Below are positions 1 through 9,183 of a DNA stretch of 64,000 nt, piece after piece. The position numbers and the translations under genes were made by a program. The notes beneath the pieces are model-generated. The model was not told the origin of the DNA, searched no databases, and saw only the letters and a program-made list of their open reading frames with translations. Each line of letters opens with the position of its first letter. Position 1 is the first letter of the stretch. Source of the stretch: Cryoendolithus antarcticus (taxonomy: Eukaryota > Ascomycota > Dothideomycetes > Cladosporiales > Cladosporiaceae); the NCBI GenBank assembly GCA_002077065.1, contig NAJO01000061.1, forward strand, positions 1-64,000, in the 5' to 3' direction.

Positions 1-44
1 ATGAGGAGGTAAGTAGAATAATTTCCCGCTCTCCCATCATGCCT

Positions 45-117
45 GGGCAATTGGCGCAGCTGGTAGCGCGCTTCCTTAGCATGGAAGAGGTCGTGAGTTC
101 AAGTCTTACATTGTCCA
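45..117 (+). tRNA. tRNA-Ala (anticodon AGC), no intron
   Basis: A 73-nt cloverleaf can be folded by eye. The acceptor stem pairs 45-51 with 110-116, and the discriminator A is at 117. The D arm is GCGC/GCGC (54-57, 66-69). The anticodon stem is CTTCC/GGAAG around loop TTAGCAT, with anticodon AGC at 78-80. The T arm is GTGAG/CTTAC around TTCAAGT. The third acceptor pair is G-T (47 with 114), the G3:U70 wobble that is the main identity element for alanyl-tRNA synthetase, which agrees with the anticodon. No intron is present and the CCA end is not encoded, as expected for a eukaryotic nuclear tRNA. Confidence 0.93.
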
Positions 118-574
118 CAGTTGTTATCGTTTTGCCCGCTACGACTTCCCATGGAGGCGGAAGAGGGTAGTCATGGTCGACTTTTGCTTCCGCAGAAGCC
201 GATCGGCTGGCAGCATTTTGCACATCCCTGCTCAACACACTTGAGCCTCGAAAAGCCTTTAGATGCTGCAGTAGAAGACCTCTGCAGATATGACAAATAG
301 CTGTATCTACAAGAGACACAGTTGCGAACGAGGGACCAGGACGCGCAGAAACGCGGGGGAAGTTGCGCATCAGTATGCCAGTGAAGCTGAGATGTTGTCA
401 ATAGCCTGTGACAGTGAACACCAGACGCCTAACGTTCAGAGAGTAAGTTAGGCTGACCGACCATACTGATGCTTTTCATTGACCACAGTGTACCCGTCCC
501 ATCTATTGCTACTTGAGCCCAAGGCATGCTTTCTGCTTTTCGTCATATCGTCCATTCATCTCGTCATACCTCAT
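118..574. other. Intergenic, tRNA-Ala to het-C 3' end
   Basis: No coding region can be supported here. The short open frames lack ATG starts or homology I recognise. The right part should include the 3' untranslated region of the leftward het-C gene. Confidence 0.6.
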
Positions 575-3500
575 TCACCACCGACTCCCACCACCGCCAT
601 ACTGGTCCTCATCCCCACCATACCCTCCACCGCGACGCTCAGGCACTTCCTCGTCCTCTCCAAACCCTCCTGGCATCCGTTCACCACTGCTACTCCCTCC
701 ATAGCCACCCGACTGGCCGTAGGAGCTCTCTTGCTGCTGGCCGTACCCGCTCGATTGACCGTAGGAGCTTTCTTGCTGCTGCCCGTATTCGCTGCGCTGC
801 TCTGGGCGACCACCTCCGTAGCCGCTCGAGCCTCCCCCGTAGCTAGACTGCTCGTCGCGTTCGTTGCGACCATAGCTGGTTTGCTCGTCACGTCCCGAGC
901 GACCGTAGCTGCTCTCCTCGGTACGCTCGGAGCGGCCATAGCTGCTTTGCTGCTGACCATACCCGCCTGACTGCTGTCCACCATACTGCTGCGACTCTCC
1001 ATACCTCGCTCCCTGCGCTGGGTAGTCGTCATCGCGGCGACTGGACTGGTTCGCCCGACTAGAGTACTCGTTCCGGCTTTCTCCACCACCATGGCCCCCA
1101 GAACGCCTCTTGTGCTCATCGCTGTTCTTCCTCTCCCTGGAACGTGATTTCTGCCGTCCGTAGCTGCTTCCACCGCCCCTCTCTTCATCCTCCTCCCTCT
1201 GCTTCTTCAATCGCTTCTCCTCCTTCTTACGGCGCTTCTTCTCCTTCTTCTCCCAATCATCATCGTCATCGTCATCATCATCGTCTGAGTCGTTCTTCTT
1301 GCTCGAGCTGTAGCGGTTCTCGGAATGCTGCTCTTGGCGCCCGTCGCTCGAGATACGCTGGGATTGCACTTCGCTGTTCCACTCGCCGCCAGGACGCTCG
1401 TATTTCCGCTCTGTACGCTGCTCGTAGCCGCCAGTTTGAGTGGGACGGGTCTCAGTGGTCTGCTGGAAGCCGTAGCCTGTGCCGCCGGAACGGCCATCCT
1501 GCTCGTAGCGTTGATAAGACTCACGACCACCTCCACCAGAGTACTGAGTAGACGATACAGATGCCTGACCGTAGCGCTCTTCTTGTCCCGAGTAGCCAGG
1601 GCGATGTGCAGTCTCGGTGACTCGGGACGTTCTCGAGCCGTCTTGGCTGTAGCTTGTGCTCTCATACGTCTTCCTGTCAGTCTTCTTATCATCACCAAAG
1701 GCGCCACCGAGAAGACCTGCGCCGACTGCGCCTGCAACGCCACCAAGTATACCACCAAGTGCACCACCACCGGCGACCTGACTAATAGAGTCAGATATCT
1801 GACTCTGCATACCTGGGCGTCCACCAGAGCCGGATTGGTTGCCACTACCGAGTGCCTGACCGAGTCCACTCATGACAGCCGCTGCGGCAGGGCCTCCAAT
1901 CGCGCCAGAGGACTGGCTGGTGGCCATATTGGGCAGCCCGAGTGGCTTGCCACATCCATGGCCGGAGTCATGCACGCCCTCCTTGTGATTGCGACCATTG
2001 AGAACACCATCTCTGCTGAGCTTACGACGCATATCGTCCTGCTCACGGCGGTCCATCTGACCCCACCACTGCTCAACAACCTGGAACATCTGCATACGCC
2101 CATCACGCGCGCCATCATCACCGTACTCACGAAGAGCTGGGTGATGGAACACACCAGTGATGATACGGTTGATGGTGCGGCCGATATCGATGCGGTCATC
2201 GTCCCAGCATGCCACGATTTGCGGCACAACCCATTTCAGGACCTGAGATGCTATCTTCCCAGCCGGTTCATTGAGTACGTTCGAGAAGTGGTCCTTTGAG
2301 AGCATGCTGTGAGTTGGGTTGGTGTCGTTATCGTCGTTGAAGACCCTTAGCTGAGCATCTTTGCTAGATTGGATGATCTCGCTGGAGCCTGTTTTGAGCT
2401 CATTCTTGACCTGCGTGATGACTGGAAGCACAAAGGGGGCGATCAACGAAAAGACGAAGATGCTGATTTGCTCTTGTAGTTGCTCGAGGAGCTCTGGCAG
2501 AATTGGGATCGCGTCGATTGTCTTGGTGATGCTCTTCATCAAGTTATCGTGCCACTCAATGATAGGGTAGATCTGCTTGGTGATTTCATCGACTTGCTGT
2601 GTGAATGCCTCAGGGTCCTTGGGCGACACATGGAGATTCTGCATCTGTGCAGCCGTAGCGTTCGCTTGTAGCTCATCGGCTTTACCAGCCTCATCTTCGT
2701 CACCAAAGATTCCAGGTGGTACCTTGCTGAGCAGATCCTTCAAGATCGACGTGTCCTGATTCTGCGCCTGGGTGATAGTACCTTCCAATTCTTGTATCTC
2801 GGATTGCGTGGCTTTGTCTGTGAGCTCGCCCATGACCGAGTGCAGGAAGTCGACCCCGCCAAATGTTCCGGTGATGATTGGGAAGACTGGTTGACGAGCG
2901 CCACGAAGCTGAACCTGAGTGCGGCGGCCAACATGAGGAAAGACATCGCGTTCGCCAAGCTCGATAAGTGCCAATTCCGTGTAGTTACTGTGGGCCGAGA
3001 AGTCCTCCAAGCAGTGACATCCAGTGCCAAGCAGACGAAGAGCCTCGAAGAAGTCGCGGTCATCTCTAGACTGCCTATACCTTCTCCCCAATTCGATGGC
3101 CTTGCCAAAGAGACTACGTATCAAGCCAGCTGATGTTGTTATGCCAAGCTGCTCCGAGGAGATATAGTTCTTGAGGCCCGTGGTCTCATCAATGCTGAGC
3201 TCGCGTCTTTCATCCACAGGTCCACGGAGACGACGATCATATTGCCTTGCATCCAGGTTATCCGCATAATCCTTGGGATTGTCAATGTGCTCCTCTGGCC
3301 TGTAGCAGCCCAATCGATCCTTCGTGACCTCGAACTCAGCAGTGCCGTACCCGAAGCTCATGAAACCGAGAACCCACAGCAGTAGCCTGATCGCTTCAGC
3401 GCTGACATATTTGACTGTGCCTACGTCCACCGCCTGCGAGTAGTCACGGAGCCAGTTGCCGAAGTATACACGCTTGACGTCCAATTTGCTGAATTTCTTG

Positions 3501-3694
3501 CCGCCCATTACACGAGCTGTAAGCAAAGTGAGAAGGGTATCTTCGATATCTCCATGGCGCCAATTCTGGCCTTCGATGCGTGCAGTCGAGGCTATGTTAC
3601 CAGCTCCGAAGGCGTTTGCGGGGCGAGCGAGAAAAATTATGGCAAGAAGGGAGAGAGTAACAAGCACCGGAGTGCTTACTGTCGATCGAGCCAT
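575..3694 (-). CDS. het-C: Het-C family heterokaryon incompatibility protein
   Basis: Single-exon gene of 1039 residues. Residues 1-28 form a signal peptide (hydrophobic core VLVTLSLLAIIFLA, ending ANA before FGAGN). The Het-C domain follows to about residue 600. It includes the characteristic block around residues 220-238 (GTGCHCLEDFSAHSNYTEL), whose His/Glu/Asp pattern recalls zinc-dependent phospholipase-C-like folds. From about residue 640 the protein becomes a low-complexity tail rich in Gly, Ser, Tyr and Gln, interrupted near 803-850 by a run of ten Asp followed by a Lys/Arg/Glu stretch. In Neurospora crassa, allelic differences at het-c trigger vegetative incompatibility and cell death after hyphal fusion, and the protein is secreted or plasma-membrane associated. 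The size and Gly-rich tail fit the family. Orthologues also exist in species without a known incompatibility role, so allorecognition here is inference. Confidence 0.9.
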   Translation of the reverse strand: MARSTVSTPVLVTLSLLAIIFLARPANAFGAGNIASTARIEGQNWRHGDIEDTLLTLLTARVMGGKKFSKLDVKRVYFGNWLRDYSQAVDVGTVKYVSAEAIRLLLWVLGFMSFGYGTAEFEVTKDRLGCYRPEEHIDNPKDYADNLDARQYDRRLRGPVDERRELSIDETTGLKNYISSEQLGITTSAGLIRSLFGKAIELGRRYRQSRDDRDFFEALRLLGTGCHCLEDFSAHSNYTELALIELGERDVFPHVGRRTQVQLRGARQPVFPIITGTFGGVDFLHSVMGELTDKATQSEIQELEGTITQAQNQDTSILKDLLSKVPPGIFGDEDEAGKADELQANATAAQMQNLHVSPKDPEAFTQQVDEITKQIYPIIEWHDNLMKSITKTIDAIPILPELLEQLQEQISIFVFSLIAPFVLPVITQVKNELKTGSSEIIQSSKDAQLRVFNDDNDTNPTHSMLSKDHFSNVLNEPAGKIASQVLKWVVPQIVACWDDDRIDIGRTINRIITGVFHHPALREYGDDGARDGRMQMFQVVEQWWGQMDRREQDDMRRKLSRDGVLNGRNHKEGVHDSGHGCGKPLGLPNMATSQSSGAIGGPAAAAVMSGLGQALGSGNQSGSGGRPGMQSQISDSISQVAGGGALGGILGGVAGAVGAGLLGGAFGDDKKTDRKTYESTSYSQDGSRTSRVTETAHRPGYSGQEERYGQASVSSTQYSGGGGRESYQRYEQDGRSGGTGYGFQQTTETRPTQTGGYEQRTERKYERPGGEWNSEVQSQRISSDGRQEQHSENRYSSSKKNDSDDDDDDDDDDWEKKEKKRRKKEEKRLKKQREEDEERGGGSSYGRQKSRSRERKNSDEHKRRSGGHGGGESRNEYSSRANQSSRRDDDYPAQGARYGESQQYGGQQSGGYGQQQSSYGRSERTEESSYGRSGRDEQTSYGRNERDEQSSYGGGSSGYGGGRPEQRSEYGQQQESSYGQSSGYGQQQESSYGQSGGYGGSSSGERMPGGFGEDEEVPERRGGGYGGDEDQYGGGGSRW

Positions 3695-4759
3695 GACTGC
3701 GGTAGTGTGGCAGTGGGAGAGGGGGAGGATTGAGGGAGGTCAAGGACATATATGAGCTCAAGCGAACTCACTTGCTTGGTGGGTGAAACACCAGACATCC
3801 CACCGCCAAGCAGCCAAGAGTCGACCACAATGCTTGTTTCGTTCAATGCCAGCACGCGAATGATACGATGTCGACATCGTCGCTTCATCTACTCCATGCT
3901 GGCACCATCTACTGAAAAGCCCGTTGGAAAGTCACTGACACGCGAATCGGGGCGTTGCCGAGACTCGTGAACTATAGCTCCTCGCCTCGTAAGCAAAAAT
4001 TGACTTTGTGTCTTCTTCACTTCGCTGAGATCGAATGCGGCATGTCGCATCAACAACGAGCTCAGAGGAGATGCTGGAGGTGATGGAAGCTTGCCAGCTG
4101 AGATCAAAGCTGCCACTAGCGCGATGAGCGTCAGCACGAACTCTGTATTACCCATGCACTCATCGACGGGCGAGTGGTTCCTGCCCATCATATGTGCATG
4201 TGTGTGACAGAAGAAGCGGACCACTCGAGACAATCTCGATGTTGGTACCGCTAGTGTGCGTTGCACCACAGTGACGAGCCCCTGCTGGTCCTGCCGAAGA
4301 GAGCTCTGGAGAAGACGACGCTGTCACGGACATTGCAGGTACGGATGTGATCTTGCATATTTCAGCGTTCTCCATCACAGAAAGCCGCTGAGCAGTCCGC
4401 TTCTTCCGTCGCTCGCATGGTAGTGCAGTCAGCAATACAGAATCCAAGACTCAGGAAGTAGCGAAGGTAAGAAATTCTTCAGGCAAGGGCTTTCCGCGAG
4501 ACACGTTCTTCCTTGCAATCGTCGACGAGAGCGCACACTGTGGCAGGCACTCTCTTCCTCCAAACATGAGCACTCACGACTTCGCTTGATCATCCCTCTC
4601 ACTTCGACTTGACAGCATCTCATCGCTAGACTGCCAAAGCGAAGCTCATTCTTACGTTGACCACAGTCGTACTCAGCCGCTGTCATCAATATTGTCATTC
4701 GTCATTAAGCAACTACCGCCACAGCACATCTATCACAGAGAAGAAAGCCAATTCGCAAC
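3695..4759. other. Divergent intergenic region, het-C / 2EXR-like gene
   Basis: This 1.07-kb region holds the promoters of het-C (leftward) and of the gene starting at 4760 (rightward). A minus-strand frame at 3889-4269 has a short hydrophobic stretch but no ATG at its listed start and no homology I recognise. I see no convincing gene. Confidence 0.5.
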
Positions 4760-5815
4760 ATGAGCTCGCCACTAGCTACCATTCCATCGTTGGATCCAGA
4801 CGCACCAGAGACGTACGAACTTGATCCGATCTTCTCAGGGCTCAAGTCGATGCACACAACCCGCCGCCCAGAGCGGCGCACATCTTCGGAAAGCGTGATG
4901 CAAGAGATTGACAGGACGATGAGGATCAGCAGTCCGAGCTCCGGCCGCAAGCTCCTCGAAGACGTCTATCGCTTCTGGCAGGGTGCAAAATCAGCGAAGC
5001 CGTTCCGTTTCCTCGACCTGCCAGCTGAGCTACGCCTTCAAGTTTACGACCTCGTGCTTCGACCCGGTGACGTCTTCGTCAATTGCAAGCCAAGACATCT
5101 GCAGCACGACGTCCGCTTCTCACGCTTCTACATTCACCGCACCAGATCGGAGTCATGGCCAATACGCGAAACCCTCTAGCCGAGGTTTCGACTCCCTGAG
5201 AAGGCCACCACGGGCCTGTTCATGGTCTCCAAACGGATTCGCCGTGAAGCAATGGACTACTACCTGACGAAGAACAACTTCTACATCATGGGCTGCGATA
5301 CCGCTCTACCCTACATGGAGTATGGCCTTGACCCGCCTTCAGACCCCCATATCCAGCGCTTGAGCATCGCCTTCGACTCCCGCGCGCTAGACACGAACCA
5401 CGAGCAGATCCGACTGGCTCTCAGGAGGCAGACTTGGGATCGTATGAACCCTCACGGCACCCAGACGGAGTGGCGCTCATACACGCATCATCATCTGGAG
5501 TGGAAGATCATGCACAGCCGCTGGCTGAGGCTGACATCTCAGGTTCATTCGCTAGTGCTGAAGAGACTGGAGGTGAACTTTCAGAACTGTAACTGTCCGT
5601 GTGGGTGTTGTTTCAGGCAGGTTGGGTGGGCGACCAGTTTTTTGTGCGAGTGGGGGACTCTACCGCCGGAGGAGCTTGTTGTTGTAGGCACGTATAACGA
5701 GGTGGAGAGAGACGAGATCAGGGTTTGGGTGCAGACTCGTCGGAAGGAGATGGGGATGGAGAGGCCTCGTCTCACATTCGAGAGAAGCATGGACGAGGAA
5801 GGGCTTGTAAGATGA
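4760..5815 (+). pseudogene. 2EXR/F-box-like protein frame with one in-frame TAG
   Basis: One reading frame runs from ATG 4760 to TGA 5813-5815 (352 codons) and is interrupted only by TAG at 5177-5179. Coding character continues on both sides. Before the TAG is FRFLDLPAELRLQVYDLVL, the usual start of fungal 2EXR/F-box-like domains. After it comes the expected continuation, LFMVSKRIRREAMDYYLTKN, in the same frame. No splice pair that removes the stop is visible. The upstream part alone would be 139 residues, and a downstream product could start only at ATG 5222. Proteins of this type are abundant in Dothideomycetes and poorly understood; F-box members may recruit substrates to SCF ubiquitin ligases. 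The copy may be a young pseudogene, a readthrough gene or a base error. Confidence 0.7.
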
Positions 5816-6155
5816 GCGAGTGGGATGGGAGTGTGGAGCATGTGTGCGATGGAGCTGAGGGATAAGCTCACGGGTAGCATGGGCAGGGCTATCGCAGACA
5901 CATCATTGGAAGTTGCTATTCGTTTGGGATTGATTTGTGCGCCTACATGGCATTCGCGAAGCTCAACTTGTTTGAAGGCGTTTGTATAAGCTTTGACTTG
6001 TACCATACCACTGCCTCGAAGGATCTGATCGCTTCTTTGCCTTAACAAGATGCCCGGGCGTGCCGGGGCATTCGATGTGCGATACGGTGCTGCAGGACAG
6101 AGGTGAGATGCTCTGCTGTCTGCTCCTCTGGGCTCTCCTCGCGTCCACCATCCCA
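5816..6155. other. Convergent intergenic spacer
   Basis: Spacer of 340 bases between two converging frames. It presumably contains both 3' ends. No other feature is seen. Confidence 0.5.
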
Positions 6156-6677
6156 TCAGTCCAGGTCACGACCCCACTGCAGATCCGACCGCATGAAGAT
6201 ATTGCGCAAGCTGTGCGGAACCTTCTCCACATTCTCCCAAGGCGCCCCTCGTAGAGCCTTCGCAATCTCTTGAGCTCTCCCAGCAAACTCGAGGTTTGGT
6301 GTGACAGTTCCGTAAGTGTAGATGAGGCCATCCATAAATTCGTGCTGCCCTGAAGCGCCCCAGATCGCCTTGAGCCAAGCCTCGAGATTCCGCTAAGGGA
6401 AGTCCACGCCATGCGCCGTGACTGTACACTTGCATGCATCGTTGGCCCCTGTCACTGAGTTTGCAAGCAGATCAAATCGCGCCACAAGGGTGGTGTTCAG
6501 GTCCCAAATGCCCAGCTTGAAAGTGTTATGCGTGAAGTACATGCGATGACTCCCGGCTCGCGCTTGTCTAGAGGCGCTGCAGATGCCAGGGACCTTGAGC
6601 TGGGGTGTGACTTCGATGACTTCTGTCAAGCAGACGGTATACTTCCAGATGGCTGCGCGAATCTCCGCGTCTGACAT
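6156..6677 (-). pseudogene. 2EXR-like fragment with one in-frame TAG
   Basis: The frame starts at ATG 6677 and reaches TGA at 6156-6158 (174 codons). It is broken once, by TAG at 6393-6395 (codon 95). The N terminus SDAEIRAAIWKYTV resembles the LPxEIRxxIWxYxx opening of fungal 2EXR/F-box-like domains but lacks the residues that normally precede it. An in-frame TGA lies 12 nt upstream of the ATG, so the domain is N-terminally truncated unless an upstream exon exists. After the TAG the frame continues coherently for 78 codons. A TATATA motif lies on this strand about 70 nt upstream of the ATG. It could be a relic of a dispersed family member or an expressed short protein. Confidence 0.55.
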
Positions 6678-7773
6678 AGCTGCTGCTCAATCTTAGAGTC
6701 CTTGCAGTCGTCGTCTTCATGCGTGGGCATATCGTCCATGTCGTATATAAACCTCAAAGTCTTACTCAAGATCAGCGTCTCCGTGTCATGCGAACACGGT
6801 GGGCTGTTCACGTGACATGATCCATAGCAGCCCAAGAGATGGACGACATCATAGGGCGAAAGCGCGAGAAGAGAAGACTACCCTTCCTGTAGTCGTCAAA
6901 AGACGACAGTTTACAAGCGCCTGGTTCTACACACCGATGTCTATGTGCCAGTGCATGGCGAAGACTCGAGCGATCAGTGTCCTAGGCAAAGCGCTGCTTC
7001 TCGGCGACGTCACGAGACTTCCTTCCTTTGTCAAGGCCATGAACAGAAGCGCAGACCGTCTTCACACTGTGACGAGGTTAGAATATTAACGGGCTCGTAT
7101 CGAAACGAAAAATGAAGCCCGTCGAATCCGAGGATCACGTGCAGTCACACCCCTGTATCGGGACCTGCGCCTTCCCCAACAAACTAGCCAGAACAGACTT
7201 CACTCCCCTTTTTGCCCTTGCATTAGCTCCGCTGTCACCTCCGATTGCCACGCTCCACTGTCTTTGCCGAACGGCGAGGCAACAAAAACTGTCTGCGCAT
7301 GCCGCTGCGCGCGCGGTGCAAGATTCGACGCCGATGCACGATCCAAGCGTCAAGCAATGACAGCCCAGGTACTTTATCATAATGGCTGCACGCCGTCGCA
7401 ACAATGTCTCGGCTGACGCCGCTCGGCTCTAGGCGGCGATCGCATTAGGTACTGGCAACCGCACGCGGCTGACGGGAGTCCAAACACGAGCTTCGTTCGC
7501 AGCAGTCCAATCAGCGCGCGTAAAAGTACGACAGTCTCTCCGCTACCGCAGTTGTGGGTGAGCCTACATGACGAAACGGTGCGAAAGGTCTCGCTCGGTG
7601 GGCAGCGGCGACGCGCGTGTGTTGCGAGACGTTCTTTCCCTACTCTGGAAAAGACTCTATTCACTGCTTCTCTCTTCTCATCATTCTTCCTCTTACTCAC
7701 TTTTCCTTATTCACTCCACTTTCCTACCCGTGTCACTCACAATCGTTACCTGAGCTCCTACGACACCGCAATC
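6678..7773. other. Upstream region of the GH17 gene
   Basis: This 1.1-kb region contains no supportable gene. It includes the long promoter of the glucanase gene at 7774 and, at its left end, the promoter of the minus-strand 2EXR-like frame. Confidence 0.5.
7655..7735 (+). promoter_or_regulatory. Pyrimidine-rich leader before the GH17 gene
   Basis: About 80 bases are almost entirely C and T on the coding strand and end about 40 nt before the ATG at 7774. Such CT-rich tracts often mark transcription start regions of strongly expressed genes in filamentous fungi. The start site is inferred, not mapped. Confidence 0.45.
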
Positions 7774-9183
7774 ATGCGCTTCTCTCGTAACATCATTGCC
7801 TTCGCGGCTACTATCCTTGCTGCCGAAGCCCAGATTAATGGCTTCAACTCCGGCTCTACCAAAACAGATGGCTCCGTGAAGGTGCAGAGCGACTTCGAGG
7901 CTGAATTCCGCGCCATGCAGAACCTTCCGGACGCTTCTTGCTTCAATGCTGTCCGTCTCTTCACATCAATCCAAGGCGGAACACCAAACACGCCCATTTC
8001 CGCGATCAACGCCGCGATCAACACAAACACCAAGATTCTTCTTGGCCTATGGGCTTCCGCTGGTGAGGCCATTGTTCAGAATGAGATTCAGGCTGTGCTC
8101 TCCGCGGTCGACCAATACAAGAGCAGCTTCACCGACCTCGTTGTCGGTATCTCAGTCGGGTCAGAGGATCTTTACCGTGATTCCAGCATTGCCGTTCAAC
8201 AAGGCAACACCCTTCCGGGAGTAGGACCCACCGTATTGGTGGACTATATCGGTCAAGTCCGCAAGGCACTTGCCAATACCGCGCTCTCCTCGAAGGGCAT
8301 CGGTCACGTAGACACGTGGACCTCATGGGTCAACGGCACAGACTCTCCCGTGATTGGTGCGGTGGATTGGATCGGTGTCGACGCCTACCCCTACTTCGAG
8401 AACACCCTCGACAACCCGGTGGACAACGGCAAGTCTCTGCTCTCCAGTGCTCTCTCCAAAGTCAATGCTGTCGCCTCTGGCAAGCCAGTCTGGATCACCG
8501 AAACCGGTTGGCCCACCTCCGGCAAGACGGAGAACAAGGCTGTGCCATCGATCGCCAACGCAAAGACCTACTGGGATGATGTGTTCTGCACCGTTTCTGG
8601 CACGATGAACATCTTCTGGTACATCCTCGACGACGCGGGATCCAGCCCGTCTTTCGGCATCGTGCCATCTATCGGCGCCGCCCCCTACTTCGACCTCACC
8701 TGCCCAGCCGGTAGCAGCGGAGCGAACACTTGCGGATCCGGCAACACTACTTCGTCTTCTTCTTCCGCCTCTGCATCCGCTTCGGCATCTAGCAGCGTCG
8801 CATCTGCCACTGCACCAGGCATCACCGCCGCAACCGAGACCGCCTCCGTCGTCCAGACCCCAGCGTCCGGCTACGTGTCCGGTACCGCCGTGCCAGTCAA
8901 CCCATCCTCATCCGCTGCGACTGTAGCACCATACCCAGTATCTTCCGGTGCTGCTGGCTCAGCTGCGCCATCTGGCTACGCACCATCAGGTACTGGTGCT
9001 GCAGGTGCCTCAGGCTCAGCTGGCTCCGGCTCCGGCGCTGGCTCTGGGGCTGGCGCGTCGGCCACTTCGTCAGGTTCCGCTGCGTCTGCCACCCCATCGT
9101 CGTACACCGGTGCCGCCGACAAGGTCGGTGCCGCGGCTGGTGCAGGGTTCCTTGCCCTGCTCGGCTTGGCTGCTGCTTTGTAA
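7774..9183 (+). CDS. eglC: GPI-anchored GH17 endo-1,3-beta-glucanase (EglC type)
   Basis: Single exon, 469 residues. The ATG at 7774 was chosen because it begins a good signal peptide (MRFSRNIIAFAATILAAEA); the open frame further upstream lacks an ATG. A glycoside hydrolase family 17 domain spans about residues 20-310. Its two expected acidic residues are the proton donor in ISVGSEDLY and the nucleophile in WITETGWPT. Next comes a Ser/Ala/Gly-rich linker of some 130 residues, likely O-glycosylated. The C terminus has a small-residue site followed by a hydrophobic tail (GAGFLALLGLAAAL), typical of GPI addition. The enzyme is expected to act on cell-wall beta-1,3-glucan during wall remodelling. 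Length and architecture match fungal EglC proteins. Confidence 0.93.
   Translation: MRFSRNIIAFAATILAAEAQINGFNSGSTKTDGSVKVQSDFEAEFRAMQNLPDASCFNAVRLFTSIQGGTPNTPISAINAAINTNTKILLGLWASAGEAIVQNEIQAVLSAVDQYKSSFTDLVVGISVGSEDLYRDSSIAVQQGNTLPGVGPTVLVDYIGQVRKALANTALSSKGIGHVDTWTSWVNGTDSPVIGAVDWIGVDAYPYFENTLDNPVDNGKSLLSSALSKVNAVASGKPVWITETGWPTSGKTENKAVPSIANAKTYWDDVFCTVSGTMNIFWYILDDAGSSPSFGIVPSIGAAPYFDLTCPAGSSGANTCGSGNTTSSSSSASASASASSSVASATAPGITAATETASVVQTPASGYVSGTAVPVNPSSSAATVAPYPVSSGAAGSAAPSGYAPSGTGAAGASGSAGSGSGAGSGAGASATSSGSAASATPSSYTGAADKVGAAAGAGFLALLGLAAAL

Noticed and set aside
1325..2299. 324-codon plus-strand open frame
   Set aside because: It is antisense to het-C, whose frame has a clear signal peptide and conserved domain. 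The antisense translation is low in conserved features.
5222..5815. Separate 197-codon gene starting at ATG 5222
   Set aside because: The frame is continuous with the upstream 2EXR-like domain, and conserved sequence extends to the left of this ATG up to the TAG.
5581..6439. Minus-strand open frames of 191 and 158 codons
   Set aside because: They overlap the end of the 4760-5815 gene and the 6156-6677 frame in other phases and lack domain-like patterns.
8150..8165. Possible loss of the GH17 proton-donor motif (VGSE instead of VGNE)
   Set aside because: From memory, EglC-type fungal GH17 proteins often have Ser at this position, and the catalytic Glu is present.
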